Counted from the stretch's first letter, positions 1 through 6,358 are shown. The stretch is 15,583 bases of DNA from Actinomycetota bacterium (GCA_019347785.1 JAHWKQ010000026.1:1-15583); one strand, 5' to 3'. Notes: a model not told the origin generated them from the letters alone. Program-made: numbers and translations.

Positions 1-302
1 CGCGCTCTCACGCCAGCTACCCGTCGTCGCCTTGGTGAGCCGTTACCTCACCAACAAGCTGATAGGGCGCGAGGCCATCCTGTGCCGCCGGAGCTTTTCC
101 CGCCGGGACATGCGTCCCGGCGGGGTCATCCGGTATTAGCCCGGGTTTCCCCGGGTTATCCCGGTGCACAGGGCAGGTTCCTCACGTGGTACTCACCCGT
201 TCGCCGGTCTCCCCGGCCCCGAAGGGCCGGTTCTCCCTCGACTTGCATGTGTTAAGCGCGCCGCCAGCGTTCGTCCTGAGCCAGGATCAAACTCTCCGTT
301 GG
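1..302 (-). rRNA. rrs: 16S ribosomal RNA, 5' part (3' part beyond window)
   Basis: Read on the minus strand, the classic bacterial 16S start (27F primer site, AGAGTTTGATCCTGGCTCAG) occupies 276-295. It is followed by the conserved GACGAACGCTGGCGGC and TTAACACATGCAAGTCGA segments, then GAACGGGTGAGTA, GGATAACCCGGGGAAACCCG, GCTAATACCGGATG, and GGTGAGGTAACGGCTCACCAAGGCGACGACGGGTAGCTGG. Position 295 corresponds to E. coli base 8, so the mature 5' end should lie near 302. The fragment stops at about E. coli base 275, inside helix 12, at the window edge. The short V1 loop and the GATAACCCGGGGAAACCC segment are actinobacterial in character. Open reading frames over this stretch are not genes. The exact mature end is inferred by alignment from memory. 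Confidence 0.97.
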
Positions 303-312
303 AGATCGAGAT

Positions 313-329
313 CCGGGCACCGGGCCCGG
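313..329 (-). other. hairpin just upstream of mature 16S
   Basis: CCGGGC at 313-318 and GCCCGG at 324-329 form a perfect 6-bp inverted repeat with a 5-base loop, ending about 11 bases from the predicted 16S 5' end. This position is where the leader half of the long 16S processing stem usually starts. It may fold on itself or pair with the spacer after 16S, which is outside the window. Confidence 0.5.
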
Positions 330-367
330 CGTCTGATCCGTGGAGAGTAGGTCCTTGGTTCATTGAA

Positions 368-388
368 CAGCTGAACGTGTTGCAGCTG
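368..388 (-). other. leader hairpin with two CAGCTG arms
   Basis: CAGCTG occurs at 368-373 and again at 383-388. AAC/GTT pairs continue the stem inward, interrupted by one bulged base. It is a likely secondary structure in the rRNA precursor leader; its function is not determined by the sequence. Confidence 0.45.
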
Positions 389-419
389 TCCGGAACCGGA
401 TCTACGCCACCTTCGTTTC

Positions 420-435
420 GCGGCCGTGTGGCCGC
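420..435 (-). other. leader hairpin, GCGGCC stem with 4-base loop
   Basis: GCGGCC at 420-425 and GGCCGC at 430-435 form a perfect 6-bp stem around the tetraloop ACAC (minus strand). It lies about 45 bases downstream of the boxA-like element in the rRNA leader. No uridine tract follows it in the transcript, so it is not a typical intrinsic terminator. Confidence 0.5.
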
Positions 436-478
436 TCCCCAAAGGCGGGGTCTATCACTGGCTTTTGGCACACTGTGC

Positions 479-494
479 AGTTCTCAAGGAGCGG
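479..494 (-). promoter_or_regulatory. boxA-like rRNA antitermination element
   Basis: The minus strand reads GCTCCTTGAGAACTGC here, followed by ACAGTGTGCCAAAAGC. A (C/T)TTGAGAACT core followed by CACAGTG-type sequence is the pattern found in actinobacterial rRNA leaders, where the NusB/NusE (S10) complex binds boxA RNA and prevents premature Rho-dependent termination. Recognition is by pattern recall. The position, about 180 bases before 16S and well inside the leader, supports it. Confidence 0.65.
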
Positions 495-683
495 CGTCAC
501 CACCGTGGCCCGAGTTCCTCTTTCCGGTCCGTCGCCAGATGGCGCGTGGCCGTGAAGGTCGGCTTTCGGGCTCGCTGTGACCCTCGCACCAACCGATCTC
601 CGAGAAGGCCGGCCGGCAAACGCGGTCCCGGCGTGGAGCCGCGCACACTGCTCGTCGCACCGTCGCGCGTCGTCGCCGGAGGG

Positions 684-705
684 GTCCGGACCGGTTGGCC
701 CGGAC
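684..705 (-). other. hairpin at the start of the rRNA transcript
   Basis: GTCCGG (684-689) and CCGGAC (700-705) form a perfect 6-bp stem with a 10-base loop. The 3' arm on the plus strand overlaps the predicted transcription start, so the RNA would begin almost directly with this stem. It could protect the 5' end of the precursor, which is inference only. Confidence 0.35.
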
Positions 706-710
706 TCCCG

Positions 711-739
711 AATATACGTCGCGGACCGACGCGCGTCAA
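711..739 (-). promoter_or_regulatory. rRNA operon promoter
   Basis: On the minus strand, the -35 hexamer TTGACG (734-739) and the -10 hexamer TATATT (711-716) are separated by exactly 17 bases. Each differs from the sigma-70/SigA consensus at one position. The -10 box is one of the few AT-rich spots in this region. The discriminator right after it is CGGGAG, GC-rich as is usual for rRNA promoters under stringent control. Transcription should start near 704-706. The -35 box lies 20 bases beyond the tyrS stop codon, so any upstream activating site would fall inside tyrS. Confidence 0.82.
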
Positions 740-759
740 CGTCCGTTCAGCGGTGCCGC

Positions 760-1998
760 TCACCCCGTGGGCCGCCCTCGGCGACGCTCCAGGCGGACCA
801 GGTGGCGGCGTCCGACCGCCAGGACGCGCCCGGCCAGCTCGTCGGCCGGCAACTCGGCGGTCGGGTCCCCCAGCGGCCGGCCGTCCAGACGCACGCCTCC
901 CTGCTCGACCAGGCGGCGTGCCTGCGAGCCGCTTGCGGCCAGACCCGCGTCGCACAGCAGCGTGGGAAGGAACCAGCGGCTGCGCGCACCGACGTCGAAC
1001 GTCGGCGTGTCCTCGGGCACGGCCCGGTCGCGGTGCACGATGTCGAAGCGCCGCTCGGCCTCCCGGGCGTCTCGGCCGGAGTGGTACAGGGTCACCAGCT
1101 CGCGGGCCAGCCGGCGCTTGGCGGTCAACGGGTGCAACGAGCCGTCGCGCAGGGCCCGCTCGACCGCGTCGGTCTCGTCGGGGGGGACCTCGGTCACCAG
1201 ACGGAACCAGGTGACCATGGACTCGTCCGGCAGGCTCATCACCTTGCCGAACATGTCGGCCGGGTCGTCGTCGACGCCGACGTGGTTGCCCAGGGTCTTA
1301 GACATCTTGCGGTCCCCGTCCAGGCCCGTGAGCAGCGGCAGCGTCAGCACGCACTGGGGCACCTGGCCGACCCGTTGCTGTAGGTCACGCCCCACCAGCA
1401 GGTTGAAGGTCTGGTCGGTCCCCCCCAGCTCCACATCGCTGCGGACGGCCACCGAGTCGCGTCCCTGCAGCAGCGGGTAGACGAACTCGGACAGCGCGAT
1501 GGGGTGGCCCCGCCCGTAGCGGGCGGAGAAGTCGTCGCGCTGCAGCAACTGGGCGACCGTGACCGTCGAGGCCAGCTCCAGCACGTCGGGCATGGTCATC
1601 CCCGCCAGCCAGACGGCGTTGTCGACCACCTCCAGCGGCTCGTCGGCCAGGACCTTGCCGGCCTGGCGCAGGTAGGTCGCCGCGTTCGCCTCGACCTGCT
1701 CGGGCGACAGGCGCGGCCGGGTGGTCGAGCGCCCCGAGGGGTCCCCCACCCGCGCCGTGAAGCCCCCGATGACGAGCACGGCCGTGTGCCCGAAGCGCTG
1801 GAACGCCCGCAGCTTGCGCAGCGGCACGGTGTGGCCCAGGTGCAGGTCCGGCGCCGTCGGATCGAAGCCGAGCTTGACGCGCAGCGGGGGCCGTCGGCCG
1901 CCGGCGACCTGTGACAGCTTGCGCTCGAGCTCCCCGACCGGAAGCGAGTCGACGGCGCCGTCGAGCAGGACACGCAGCTGTTCGTCGACGGGCGTCAC
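760..1998 (-). CDS. tyrS: Tyrosyl-tRNA synthetase (type 2-like TyrRS)
   Basis: A class I aminoacyl-tRNA synthetase of 412 residues that activates tyrosine with ATP and charges tRNA-Tyr in the cytosol. The Rossmann catalytic domain covers about residues 1-240. The HIGH-type signature HLGH is at 53-56 (in KLGFDPTAPDLHLGHT), GGTDQ is at 192-196, and the KMSKS loop appears as KMSKT at 231-235. A C-terminal S4 RNA-binding domain occupies about 345-405. The KLGFDPTAPDLHLGHT and KMSKTLGN wording matches the bacterial TyrRS type seen in Thermus and Haemophilus rather than the common type 1 form, by recall. The GTG start is 10 bases after the mpg stop and has only a weak ribosome-binding site, so translation may be coupled to mpg. 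No terminator is visible before the rRNA promoter that follows. Confidence 0.95.
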   Translation of the reverse strand: MTPVDEQLRVLLDGAVDSLPVGELERKLSQVAGGRRPPLRVKLGFDPTAPDLHLGHTVPLRKLRAFQRFGHTAVLVIGGFTARVGDPSGRSTTRPRLSPEQVEANAATYLRQAGKVLADEPLEVVDNAVWLAGMTMPDVLELASTVTVAQLLQRDDFSARYGRGHPIALSEFVYPLLQGRDSVAVRSDVELGGTDQTFNLLVGRDLQQRVGQVPQCVLTLPLLTGLDGDRKMSKTLGNHVGVDDDPADMFGKVMSLPDESMVTWFRLVTEVPPDETDAVERALRDGSLHPLTAKRRLARELVTLYHSGRDAREAERRFDIVHRDRAVPEDTPTFDVGARSRWFLPTLLCDAGLAASGSQARRLVEQGGVRLDGRPLGDPTAELPADELAGRVLAVGRRHLVRLERRRGRPTG

Positions 1999-2008
1999 CG
2001 GCGCAAGG

Positions 2009-2629
2009 CTACCCCGTCCCCCCGGGTGGGCCGGCGCGCGGAGAGCGCCGGTACGACGACACCCACGGTGACCTCGCGGCGGTGAAGCGCCACGGGGTGT
2101 CGGCGCCCACGGCGACCCCCACGCGGGGCCCGGCGACGACGCCCGTGCACAGCCCGCCGGCCGCCAGGTACAGCCGTCCGCCGGGCGCGCACAGGTCGCG
2201 GCCGCTCCACGAGCCGTCCAGCCCGAACGCCTGGGCCAGGCGGGCGGGGCCGCGCAGCAGCTCGCGGTCGGCCCGGTCCCCGCGCCGGGCGCGCATCCGC
2301 TCGACGCCCCGCAACGGCTCCGCGGCGCGCAGCAGGCAGCCCTGGGGGTCCCCCGGTGTGCCGGTCGACACGTTCAGGCACCAGTGCATGCCGTAGCTGA
2401 AGTAGACGTACGCGTGGCCGGCCGGGCCCCAAAGCGGCTCGTTGCGCCTCGTCCTGCCCCGGTGGGCGTGGCAGGCGGGGTCGTGGCGCATGTACGCCTC
2501 GGCCTCGGAGAGGCGGGCGACGAGCCGCTCGTCGACGCGGACCAGCAGCGCGCCGACGAGGTCGGCGGCGACCTCGGGCGCGGGACGCGCGAAGAAGGAG
2601 CGCCCGAGACGCTCGGGGAGCCGGCTCAC
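2009..2629 (-). CDS. mpg: 3-methyladenine DNA glycosylase (AAG/MPG family)
   Basis: A monofunctional base-excision repair enzyme that removes alkylated purines such as 3-methyladenine and leaves an abasic site. It has 206 residues, the usual bacterial size. Family landmarks seen: SEAEAY with the catalytic Glu at 44 and the DNA-intercalating-type Tyr at 46, DPACHAHRGRT with His54, YVYFSYGMHWCLNV at 74-87 with Asn86, LLRAAEPL with Arg101 (equivalent to human Arg182), and a C-terminal PWRF segment. The GTG start at 2629 overlaps the polX stop in a GTGA junction and gives the expected N-terminus (FFARPAPEVAADLVGALLV). A longer in-frame start would add about 24 Arg-rich residues inside polX and is rejected. 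It sits between polX and tyrS. mpg next to tyrS is a known actinobacterial neighbourhood, including in Mycobacterium tuberculosis. Confidence 0.94.
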   Translation of the reverse strand: MSRLPERLGRSFFARPAPEVAADLVGALLVRVDERLVARLSEAEAYMRHDPACHAHRGRTRRNEPLWGPAGHAYVYFSYGMHWCLNVSTGTPGDPQGCLLRAAEPLRGVERMRARRGDRADRELLRGPARLAQAFGLDGSWSGRDLCAPGGRLYLAAGGLCTGVVAGPRVGVAVGADTPWRFTAARSPWVSSYRRSPRAGPPGGTG

Positions 2630-4353
2630 CGCTTCGCCGCGACGAAGTCGCGCAGCCCGTCGACGTCGCGGCAGTTGAGGACGTCGGCGGCCCTGGCCCA
2701 CCCCCGCTGGGCCGTCGCCACCCCGTAGACGCGGTTGCCGAGGTCACCGAGGCTGTGCGCGTCGCAGGAGATGGCGACCGTCGCCCCCGCCTCGACGGCG
2801 CGCCGCACCATCCGGCCGGACAGGTCCAGGCGCCGCGGGGAGGCGTTGACCTCCAGGGCCGTGCCGGTGCGCGCCGCCGCCTCGACGATGACCTCGACGT
2901 CGATGTCGTAGCCGGGCCGTCTGCCGATGATCCGCCCCACGGGATGGCCGATGACGTTGACGGCGGGGTGCTCCATCGCGGCGACGATGCGGCGGGTCTG
3001 CTCCTCGCGCGGTCGGTGCATGAGCGTGTGCACGCTGGCGACGCAGAAGTCGAACCCGAGCAGGAACTCGCGGTCGTAGTCCAGCTCCCCGTCGGCGCCG
3101 ATGTTCAGCTCGGCGCCGTGGAGCACGGTCAGGCCCGACAAGCCCCCCCGCAGGCGCTCGATGGCCCCCCTCTGGGCCACCATGCGCTCACGCGACAACC
3201 CGTTCATCACCAGGTTCTCGGCGTGGTCGGTGACGGCCCAGTACCGGTCCCCACGCCGGCGGGCGGCGCCCAGCATGTCCTGCATCGACGCCTTGCCGTC
3301 CCCCGACCAGTCGGTGTGGCCGTGCAGGTCGCCGAGGACGTCGGCGGCGGTCACGACGTCCGGCAGCACGCCGTCGGCGGCGGCCTGCACCTCGCCGGCG
3401 TCCTCGCGCATCGGCGCCGGCACGAAGGCCATGCCCAGCGCCGCGTAGACCTCCTCCTCAGTGCGGCCGGCGACACGGCCGCCGGTGACACGGTCGAACA
3501 GCCCGTACTCGTTGAGGGTGAGGCCGCGGCGGACGGCCCGCTCCCGCACCCGCACGTTGTGGGCCTTGGAGCCGGTGAAGTAGACGAGCGCAGCGCCCCA
3601 CGCCGCCGGCTCCACGACCCGCAGGTCGGCCTGCAGCCCCCGCACGGTCAGCACGCTGGTCTTCTTCTCGCCCGCCGCCAGGACCCGCACCGTCAGGCTG
3701 TCGTCGCGCAGCGCCGCCATCACGGGCGCGGGCTGGTCGGAGGCGACGAGCAGGTCGATGTCGCCGACCGTCTCCCGCAGCCGCCGCAGGCTGCCCGCGT
3801 AGGCGACCCGGCCCGCGGCGGGCAGGGCGGCCAGGCGGGCGCACAGCTCCTCGGCGACCGGCAGGGCGTCGGCGGCCGGCACGCGGTCGTCGTCCTTGGC
3901 CCCCATGCGCTCCAGGGCCCGGCGCAAGTTCTGCTCGGTCTTCTCCCCCAGCCCGGCCAGCCCGCGCAGCCGGCCCTGCTCGAGCGCCGCGCGCAGGTCG
4001 TCCAGGCCGGACAGGCCCAGCTCCGCGTGCAGCAGGCGGGCGGTCTTGGGGCCCAGGCCGGGCACCCGGGCCAGCTCGGCCACGCCCGCCGGCACGTCGG
4101 CCCGCAACCGCTCGAGCATGTCGATCCGCCCGGTCCGCCGGTACTCGTCGATCCTGCGCGCACTGGACCGGCCGATGCCCTTGAGCCGCGCGATCTCCTC
4201 CGGCGACAGCTCGGCCAGGTCGACGGGCGTCGCGGCGATCACACCGGCGGCCCGCTCGTAGGCGCGGACCTTGAACGGGTCCTCGCCCCTGAGCCGCAGC
4301 AGCGCGGCGATCTCCGCGAGCTGCCGTGAGACGTCCTCGTTCGTCCAGGCCAC
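2626..4353 (-). CDS. polX: DNA polymerase/3'-5' exonuclease PolX (Pol beta-like with PHP domain)
   Basis: An X-family DNA polymerase of 575 residues, the typical length for bacterial PolX, expected to fill short gaps in base-excision repair and trim 3' ends. The N-terminal 8-kDa-like and fingers region carries helix-hairpin-helix motifs (LKGIGRSSARRI at 58-69, VPGLGPKTARLL at 97-108, LAGLGEKT at 132-139). The polymerase site has GS at 187-188, GDID with Asp198 and Asp200, and a third Asp243 in QADLRV. YFTGSKAHN at 258-266 is the thumb signature. The PHP domain (about 338-570) keeps metal ligands: DLHGHTD (342-348), TDH (375-377), HGAE with Glu415, ASVHT with His442, IGHP, and CDAH. The GTG start at 4353 is chosen because GGAGGA lies 5 bases upstream. 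A 13-residue extension to 4392 lacks this. It is translationally coupled to mpg, which suggests a joint role in alkylation repair. Confidence 0.95.
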   Translation of the reverse strand: MAWTNEDVSRQLAEIAALLRLRGEDPFKVRAYERAAGVIAATPVDLAELSPEEIARLKGIGRSSARRIDEYRRTGRIDMLERLRADVPAGVAELARVPGLGPKTARLLHAELGLSGLDDLRAALEQGRLRGLAGLGEKTEQNLRRALERMGAKDDDRVPAADALPVAEELCARLAALPAAGRVAYAGSLRRLRETVGDIDLLVASDQPAPVMAALRDDSLTVRVLAAGEKKTSVLTVRGLQADLRVVEPAAWGAALVYFTGSKAHNVRVRERAVRRGLTLNEYGLFDRVTGGRVAGRTEEEVYAALGMAFVPAPMREDAGEVQAAADGVLPDVVTAADVLGDLHGHTDWSGDGKASMQDMLGAARRRGDRYWAVTDHAENLVMNGLSRERMVAQRGAIERLRGGLSGLTVLHGAELNIGADGELDYDREFLLGFDFCVASVHTLMHRPREEQTRRIVAAMEHPAVNVIGHPVGRIIGRRPGYDIDVEVIVEAAARTGTALEVNASPRRLDLSGRMVRRAVEAGATVAISCDAHSLGDLGNRVYGVATAQRGWARAADVLNCRDVDGLRDFVAAKR

Positions 4354-4358
4354 CTGCG

Positions 4359-4364
4359 TCCTCC
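4359..4364 (-). promoter_or_regulatory. ribosome-binding site of polX
   Basis: The minus strand reads GGAGGA at 4359-4364 followed by CGCAG and the GTG start at 4353. This near-perfect Shine-Dalgarno decides the start over the upstream in-frame ATG at 4392. Confidence 0.75.
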
Positions 4365-4391
4365 GACCCCGCTCGGCGCCGCGGGCGGCCA

Positions 4392-4397
4392 ATCGTA
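4392..4397 (-). promoter_or_regulatory. possible -10 box for polX-mpg-tyrS
   Basis: TACGAT on the minus strand fits the TANNNT pattern of actinobacterial -10 boxes and lies 38 bases before the polX start, inside the 80-bp gap shared with the divergent gene at 4434. No convincing -35 hexamer is present at the right distance, so the call is weak. Confidence 0.3.
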
Positions 4398-4420
4398 GGC
4401 CCTGACCCGCGGGCCGCCGG

Positions 4421-4426
4421 TAGCAT
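4421..4426 (+). promoter_or_regulatory. -10 box placed for a leaderless transcript
   Basis: TAGCAT fits TANNNT and ends 7 bases before the ATG at 4434, the distance at which transcription normally begins. No ribosome-binding site precedes the ATG. Together these suggest that the messenger starts at or next to the ATG, a common arrangement in actinobacteria. No clear -35 box is seen. Confidence 0.5.
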
Positions 4427-4433
4427 CCGCGTC

Positions 4434-4934
4434 ATGTGCCCGGCCCCCGGCGCCCAGGCCCCCCGCCTCGGGGCGTGGGTCCGCGTGCGCGACTCGGGCC
4501 TGGTCGGGGTCGTCGTCGCGGTCGGGGCCGACGGCGTCACCGTCTTCTCCCCCGGCGACCGCCGCATGGCCCGCGTCGACGTCGACGACGCCGAGAGGGT
4601 GCCCGCAGGCGCGGTGAGCGTCTCGCTGTCCGTCGAGCTGCCGCTGGCCCACGGCGTGGACGAGGCCACCTTGCGCCGGTGGCTGGCCGTGCTGGCCGAC
4701 GACGTCCTGCGGGGTCGGGCCACCGACGCGCTGCGCGAGCGCGAACTGGACACCGGCCCGACGCTGCCGTCGCCGCGCCTGGACATCCGCCCGGTCACCA
4801 CCAGCGGGGCCGTGTGCCTGTGTGGCGCACGCACCCCGGCGACCGCACCGGACGGCGGGTCAGCGCAGGCGGGAGCCGCCGCGGCGCCCGCCTGTGCGCG
4901 CTGCGGGCGCCAGACCGCTCTGCCGCCCGCCTGA
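4434..4934 (+). CDS. Unrecognised protein with C-terminal paired cysteines
   Basis: A 166-residue protein whose function I do not recognise. Residues 10-58 alternate short hydrophobic and charged stretches (WVRVRDSGLVGVVVAVG, VTVFSPG, RRMARVDVDD) and look like a small beta-barrel of SH3/KOW kind, which is inference. Residues 74-105 are helical in character. The C-terminus has CLC at 128-130 and CARC at 154-157, four cysteines that could bind one zinc ion, separated by an Ala/Gly/Pro linker. There is no signal peptide or membrane segment, so it is probably cytoplasmic. It is the only plus-strand gene here, divergent from polX by 80 bp, and its 3' end overlaps the end of the MFS gene by 75 bases. 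Support for coding: ATG positioned behind a -10 box, continuous frame, cysteine motifs. A start at 4326 would run through polX and is rejected. Confidence 0.68.
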   Translation: MCPAPGAQAPRLGAWVRVRDSGLVGVVVAVGADGVTVFSPGDRRMARVDVDDAERVPAGAVSVSLSVELPLAHGVDEATLRRWLAVLADDVLRGRATDALRERELDTGPTLPSPRLDIRPVTTSGAVCLCGARTPATAPDGGSAQAGAAAAPACARCGRQTALPPA

Positions 4935-6290
4935 GGCCGGAGCCGGCGTGCCGCCGTGGCCGTGGTCGTCGAACGGATCGGCCAGGGCACCGACGGCCGG
5001 CGCGGCGGGCACGCCCACCGGCGCGAGACCCTCGGCGGCCCGCTCGGGGGCCCGGGCGCCGCGCACGAGCACGGCCAGCAGCACCGGCGCGGACGCGCCG
5101 GCAAGCGCGCCGACCACCAGCGTCGGGCGGGCGCCGAACAGCTGAGCCAGGGGCCCGGCGAGGGCGAAGCTCAGCGGGAGCAGCCCCAGCGAGGCGAACC
5201 AGTCCACGCCCGAGACCCGGCCGAGCAGGTGTCGGGGGACCAGGCGCTGGAGCACGGTGGTCCACACGACGTCGGTGAACGTCATCAGGCCACCCACCAC
5301 GAAGCCGGCGAGCACCCCGTGCCACAGGGCCGTCATGAGCCCGTAGGCGCCGACGGCCACGATCGCCACGGCCTCGCCGGCGTACAGGGCGGTCATGAAG
5401 CGCCGGGGCAGGTCGAAGCGGCCGACCAGGATCGACGCCGCGACCGAGCCGAGCCCGCCGGCGCCGAGGATGAGCCCCAGCGCGCGCCCGGCCTCGCCGC
5501 TTCCGTACGAGAAGTCGTTGAGCAGCACGTAGGGCAACAGCACCTCGACCGGGCCGTAGTAGGCGAGCATGCTGACCGCGACGCACGTCAGCCACGCCCA
5601 GCACCAGGGGCGCGCGCGGACGAAGCGCAGGCCCTCGACGAGCTCCCGCAGCGGGGGGAGGACGGCGTCGGCCGCCGTGCGCGTGCCGGGGTGGGCGGGC
5701 GGACGCCGGCGTATGCCGGCGAGCAGGGCCGCGGACACCACGAACGTGAGCGCGTCGACCAGGAAGGCCGCCCCCGGCCCCGCCCAGGCGATCGTCAGGC
5801 CCCCCAGCGCCGGGCCCGCCAGCCGCAGCATCGCCGGGCGGGCCGCGCCGAGCAGCGCGTTGGCCTGGGCCAGGCGGTCCGCCGGCACCAGGTCGGGCAC
5901 GATGGCGGTCGCCGTCGGGTTGAACAGGGCGTTGCCGACCGCGAAGCAGGCGCCGATGACCAGCAGGTGCCACAGCTGGGCCGCCCCGCTGATCGACAGG
6001 AGCCCGAGGGTGCCGATCGAGACGGCGCGCACCAGGTCGGCCACGACCATGATGCGCCGGCGCTCCCAGCGGTCGCTGGCGACCCCGCCCAGGGGGACGA
6101 ACACGACGGTCGACAGGGTCCACACCACGCCGACGGCCGACATCGCCACAGGCGCGTTGGCGATGGAGTACACCTGGATGGCGATGGCGACGTAGAAGAA
6201 GCCGTCGCCGAGCAGCGACACGACCGCGGCGCAGGCGAGCAGCCGGTAGTCGCGGTGGTGCAACGGGCCGAGGAGCCCGCTGACGCTCAT
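4860..6290 (-). CDS. MFS transporter, exporter-like (MFS_3/EntS-type)
   Basis: A 476-residue integral membrane protein of the major facilitator superfamily. Twelve hydrophobic segments can be read between about residues 15 and 408. The motif A loop GGVASDRWERRR between helices 2 and 3 (68-79) is intact, and PTATAIVPDLVPADRLAQANALLG is typical of the exporter subgroup that includes EntS and many actinobacterial drug or metabolite exporters. The substrate cannot be told. The ATG at 6290 has AGGGGA 4 bases upstream. The last ~67 residues are a polar Gly/Ala/Pro/Arg tail without membrane segments, and the final 25 codons overlap the 3' end of the opposite-strand gene. It follows argH by 64 bp on the same strand. 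An amino-acid export role is possible from context but unproven. Confidence 0.9.
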   Translation of the reverse strand: MSVSGLLGPLHHRDYRLLACAAVVSLLGDGFFYVAIAIQVYSIANAPVAMSAVGVVWTLSTVVFVPLGGVASDRWERRRIMVVADLVRAVSIGTLGLLSISGAAQLWHLLVIGACFAVGNALFNPTATAIVPDLVPADRLAQANALLGAARPAMLRLAGPALGGLTIAWAGPGAAFLVDALTFVVSAALLAGIRRRPPAHPGTRTAADAVLPPLRELVEGLRFVRARPWCWAWLTCVAVSMLAYYGPVEVLLPYVLLNDFSYGSGEAGRALGLILGAGGLGSVAASILVGRFDLPRRFMTALYAGEAVAIVAVGAYGLMTALWHGVLAGFVVGGLMTFTDVVWTTVLQRLVPRHLLGRVSGVDWFASLGLLPLSFALAGPLAQLFGARPTLVVGALAGASAPVLLAVLVRGARAPERAAEGLAPVGVPAAPAVGALADPFDDHGHGGTPAPASGGRQSGLAPAARTGGRRGGSRLR

Positions 6291-6331
6291 GGAGTCCCCT
6301 GGTCGCGGCCGGTTGGTCTCCCCGTCGGGTC

Positions 6332-6358
6332 AGCATAGGGGTCTGTGCCCCATTTCAA
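6332..6358 (-). promoter_or_regulatory. candidate promoter for the MFS gene
   Basis: On the minus strand, TTGAAA (6353-6358, overlapping the end of argH) and TATGCT (6332-6337) are separated by 15 bases, shorter than the optimal 17. The hexamers are decent and the patch is AT-rich compared with its surroundings, but the spacing makes this a tentative call. The MFS gene may also be reached by transcription from the arg operon. Confidence 0.35.

Larger units (their letters stand above)
303..704 (-). other. rRNA operon leader (5' precursor spacer of 16S)
   Basis: About 400 bases between the rRNA promoter and mature 16S carry no credible gene on either strand. Open frames here are GC-rich chance frames, and those on the left run into the 16S. 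The stretch holds a boxA-like antitermination element (479-494) and several short perfect hairpins (313-329, 368-388, 420-435, 684-705), as expected for a transcribed rRNA leader that is trimmed by RNase III and other nucleases. The transcript start near 704 is inferred from the spacing to the -10 hexamer. Confidence 0.8.

Noticed and set aside
164..1480. Several plus- and minus-strand open frames over 16S, leader and tyrS
   Set aside because: They lie over rRNA or its leader, or opposite tyrS, have no recognisable features, and follow from GC-rich composition.
2755..4329. Long plus-strand open frame of 524 codons opposite polX
   Set aside because: It is the antisense shadow of a well-conserved polX with all motifs intact. 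The composition (Gly/Gln/Val/His/Arg-rich without motifs) is typical of antisense frames in GC-rich DNA.
4354..4433. Palindromic operator in the polX divergent gap
   Set aside because: I looked for a SOS (LexA) or other repeat in this gap and saw only short GC-rich matches (GCGGGC-type), not enough to name a site.
4956..6338. Plus-strand open frame of 460 codons opposite the MFS gene
   Set aside because: It is a mirror of a clear transporter and the product is a charged low-complexity string (Gln/Glu/Arg/Gly).
6337..6352. GGGG-N6-CCCC inverted repeat after argH as a terminator
   Set aside because: The stem is only 4-5 bp and the minus-strand transcript has no uridine tract behind it. I do not consider it an intrinsic terminator.
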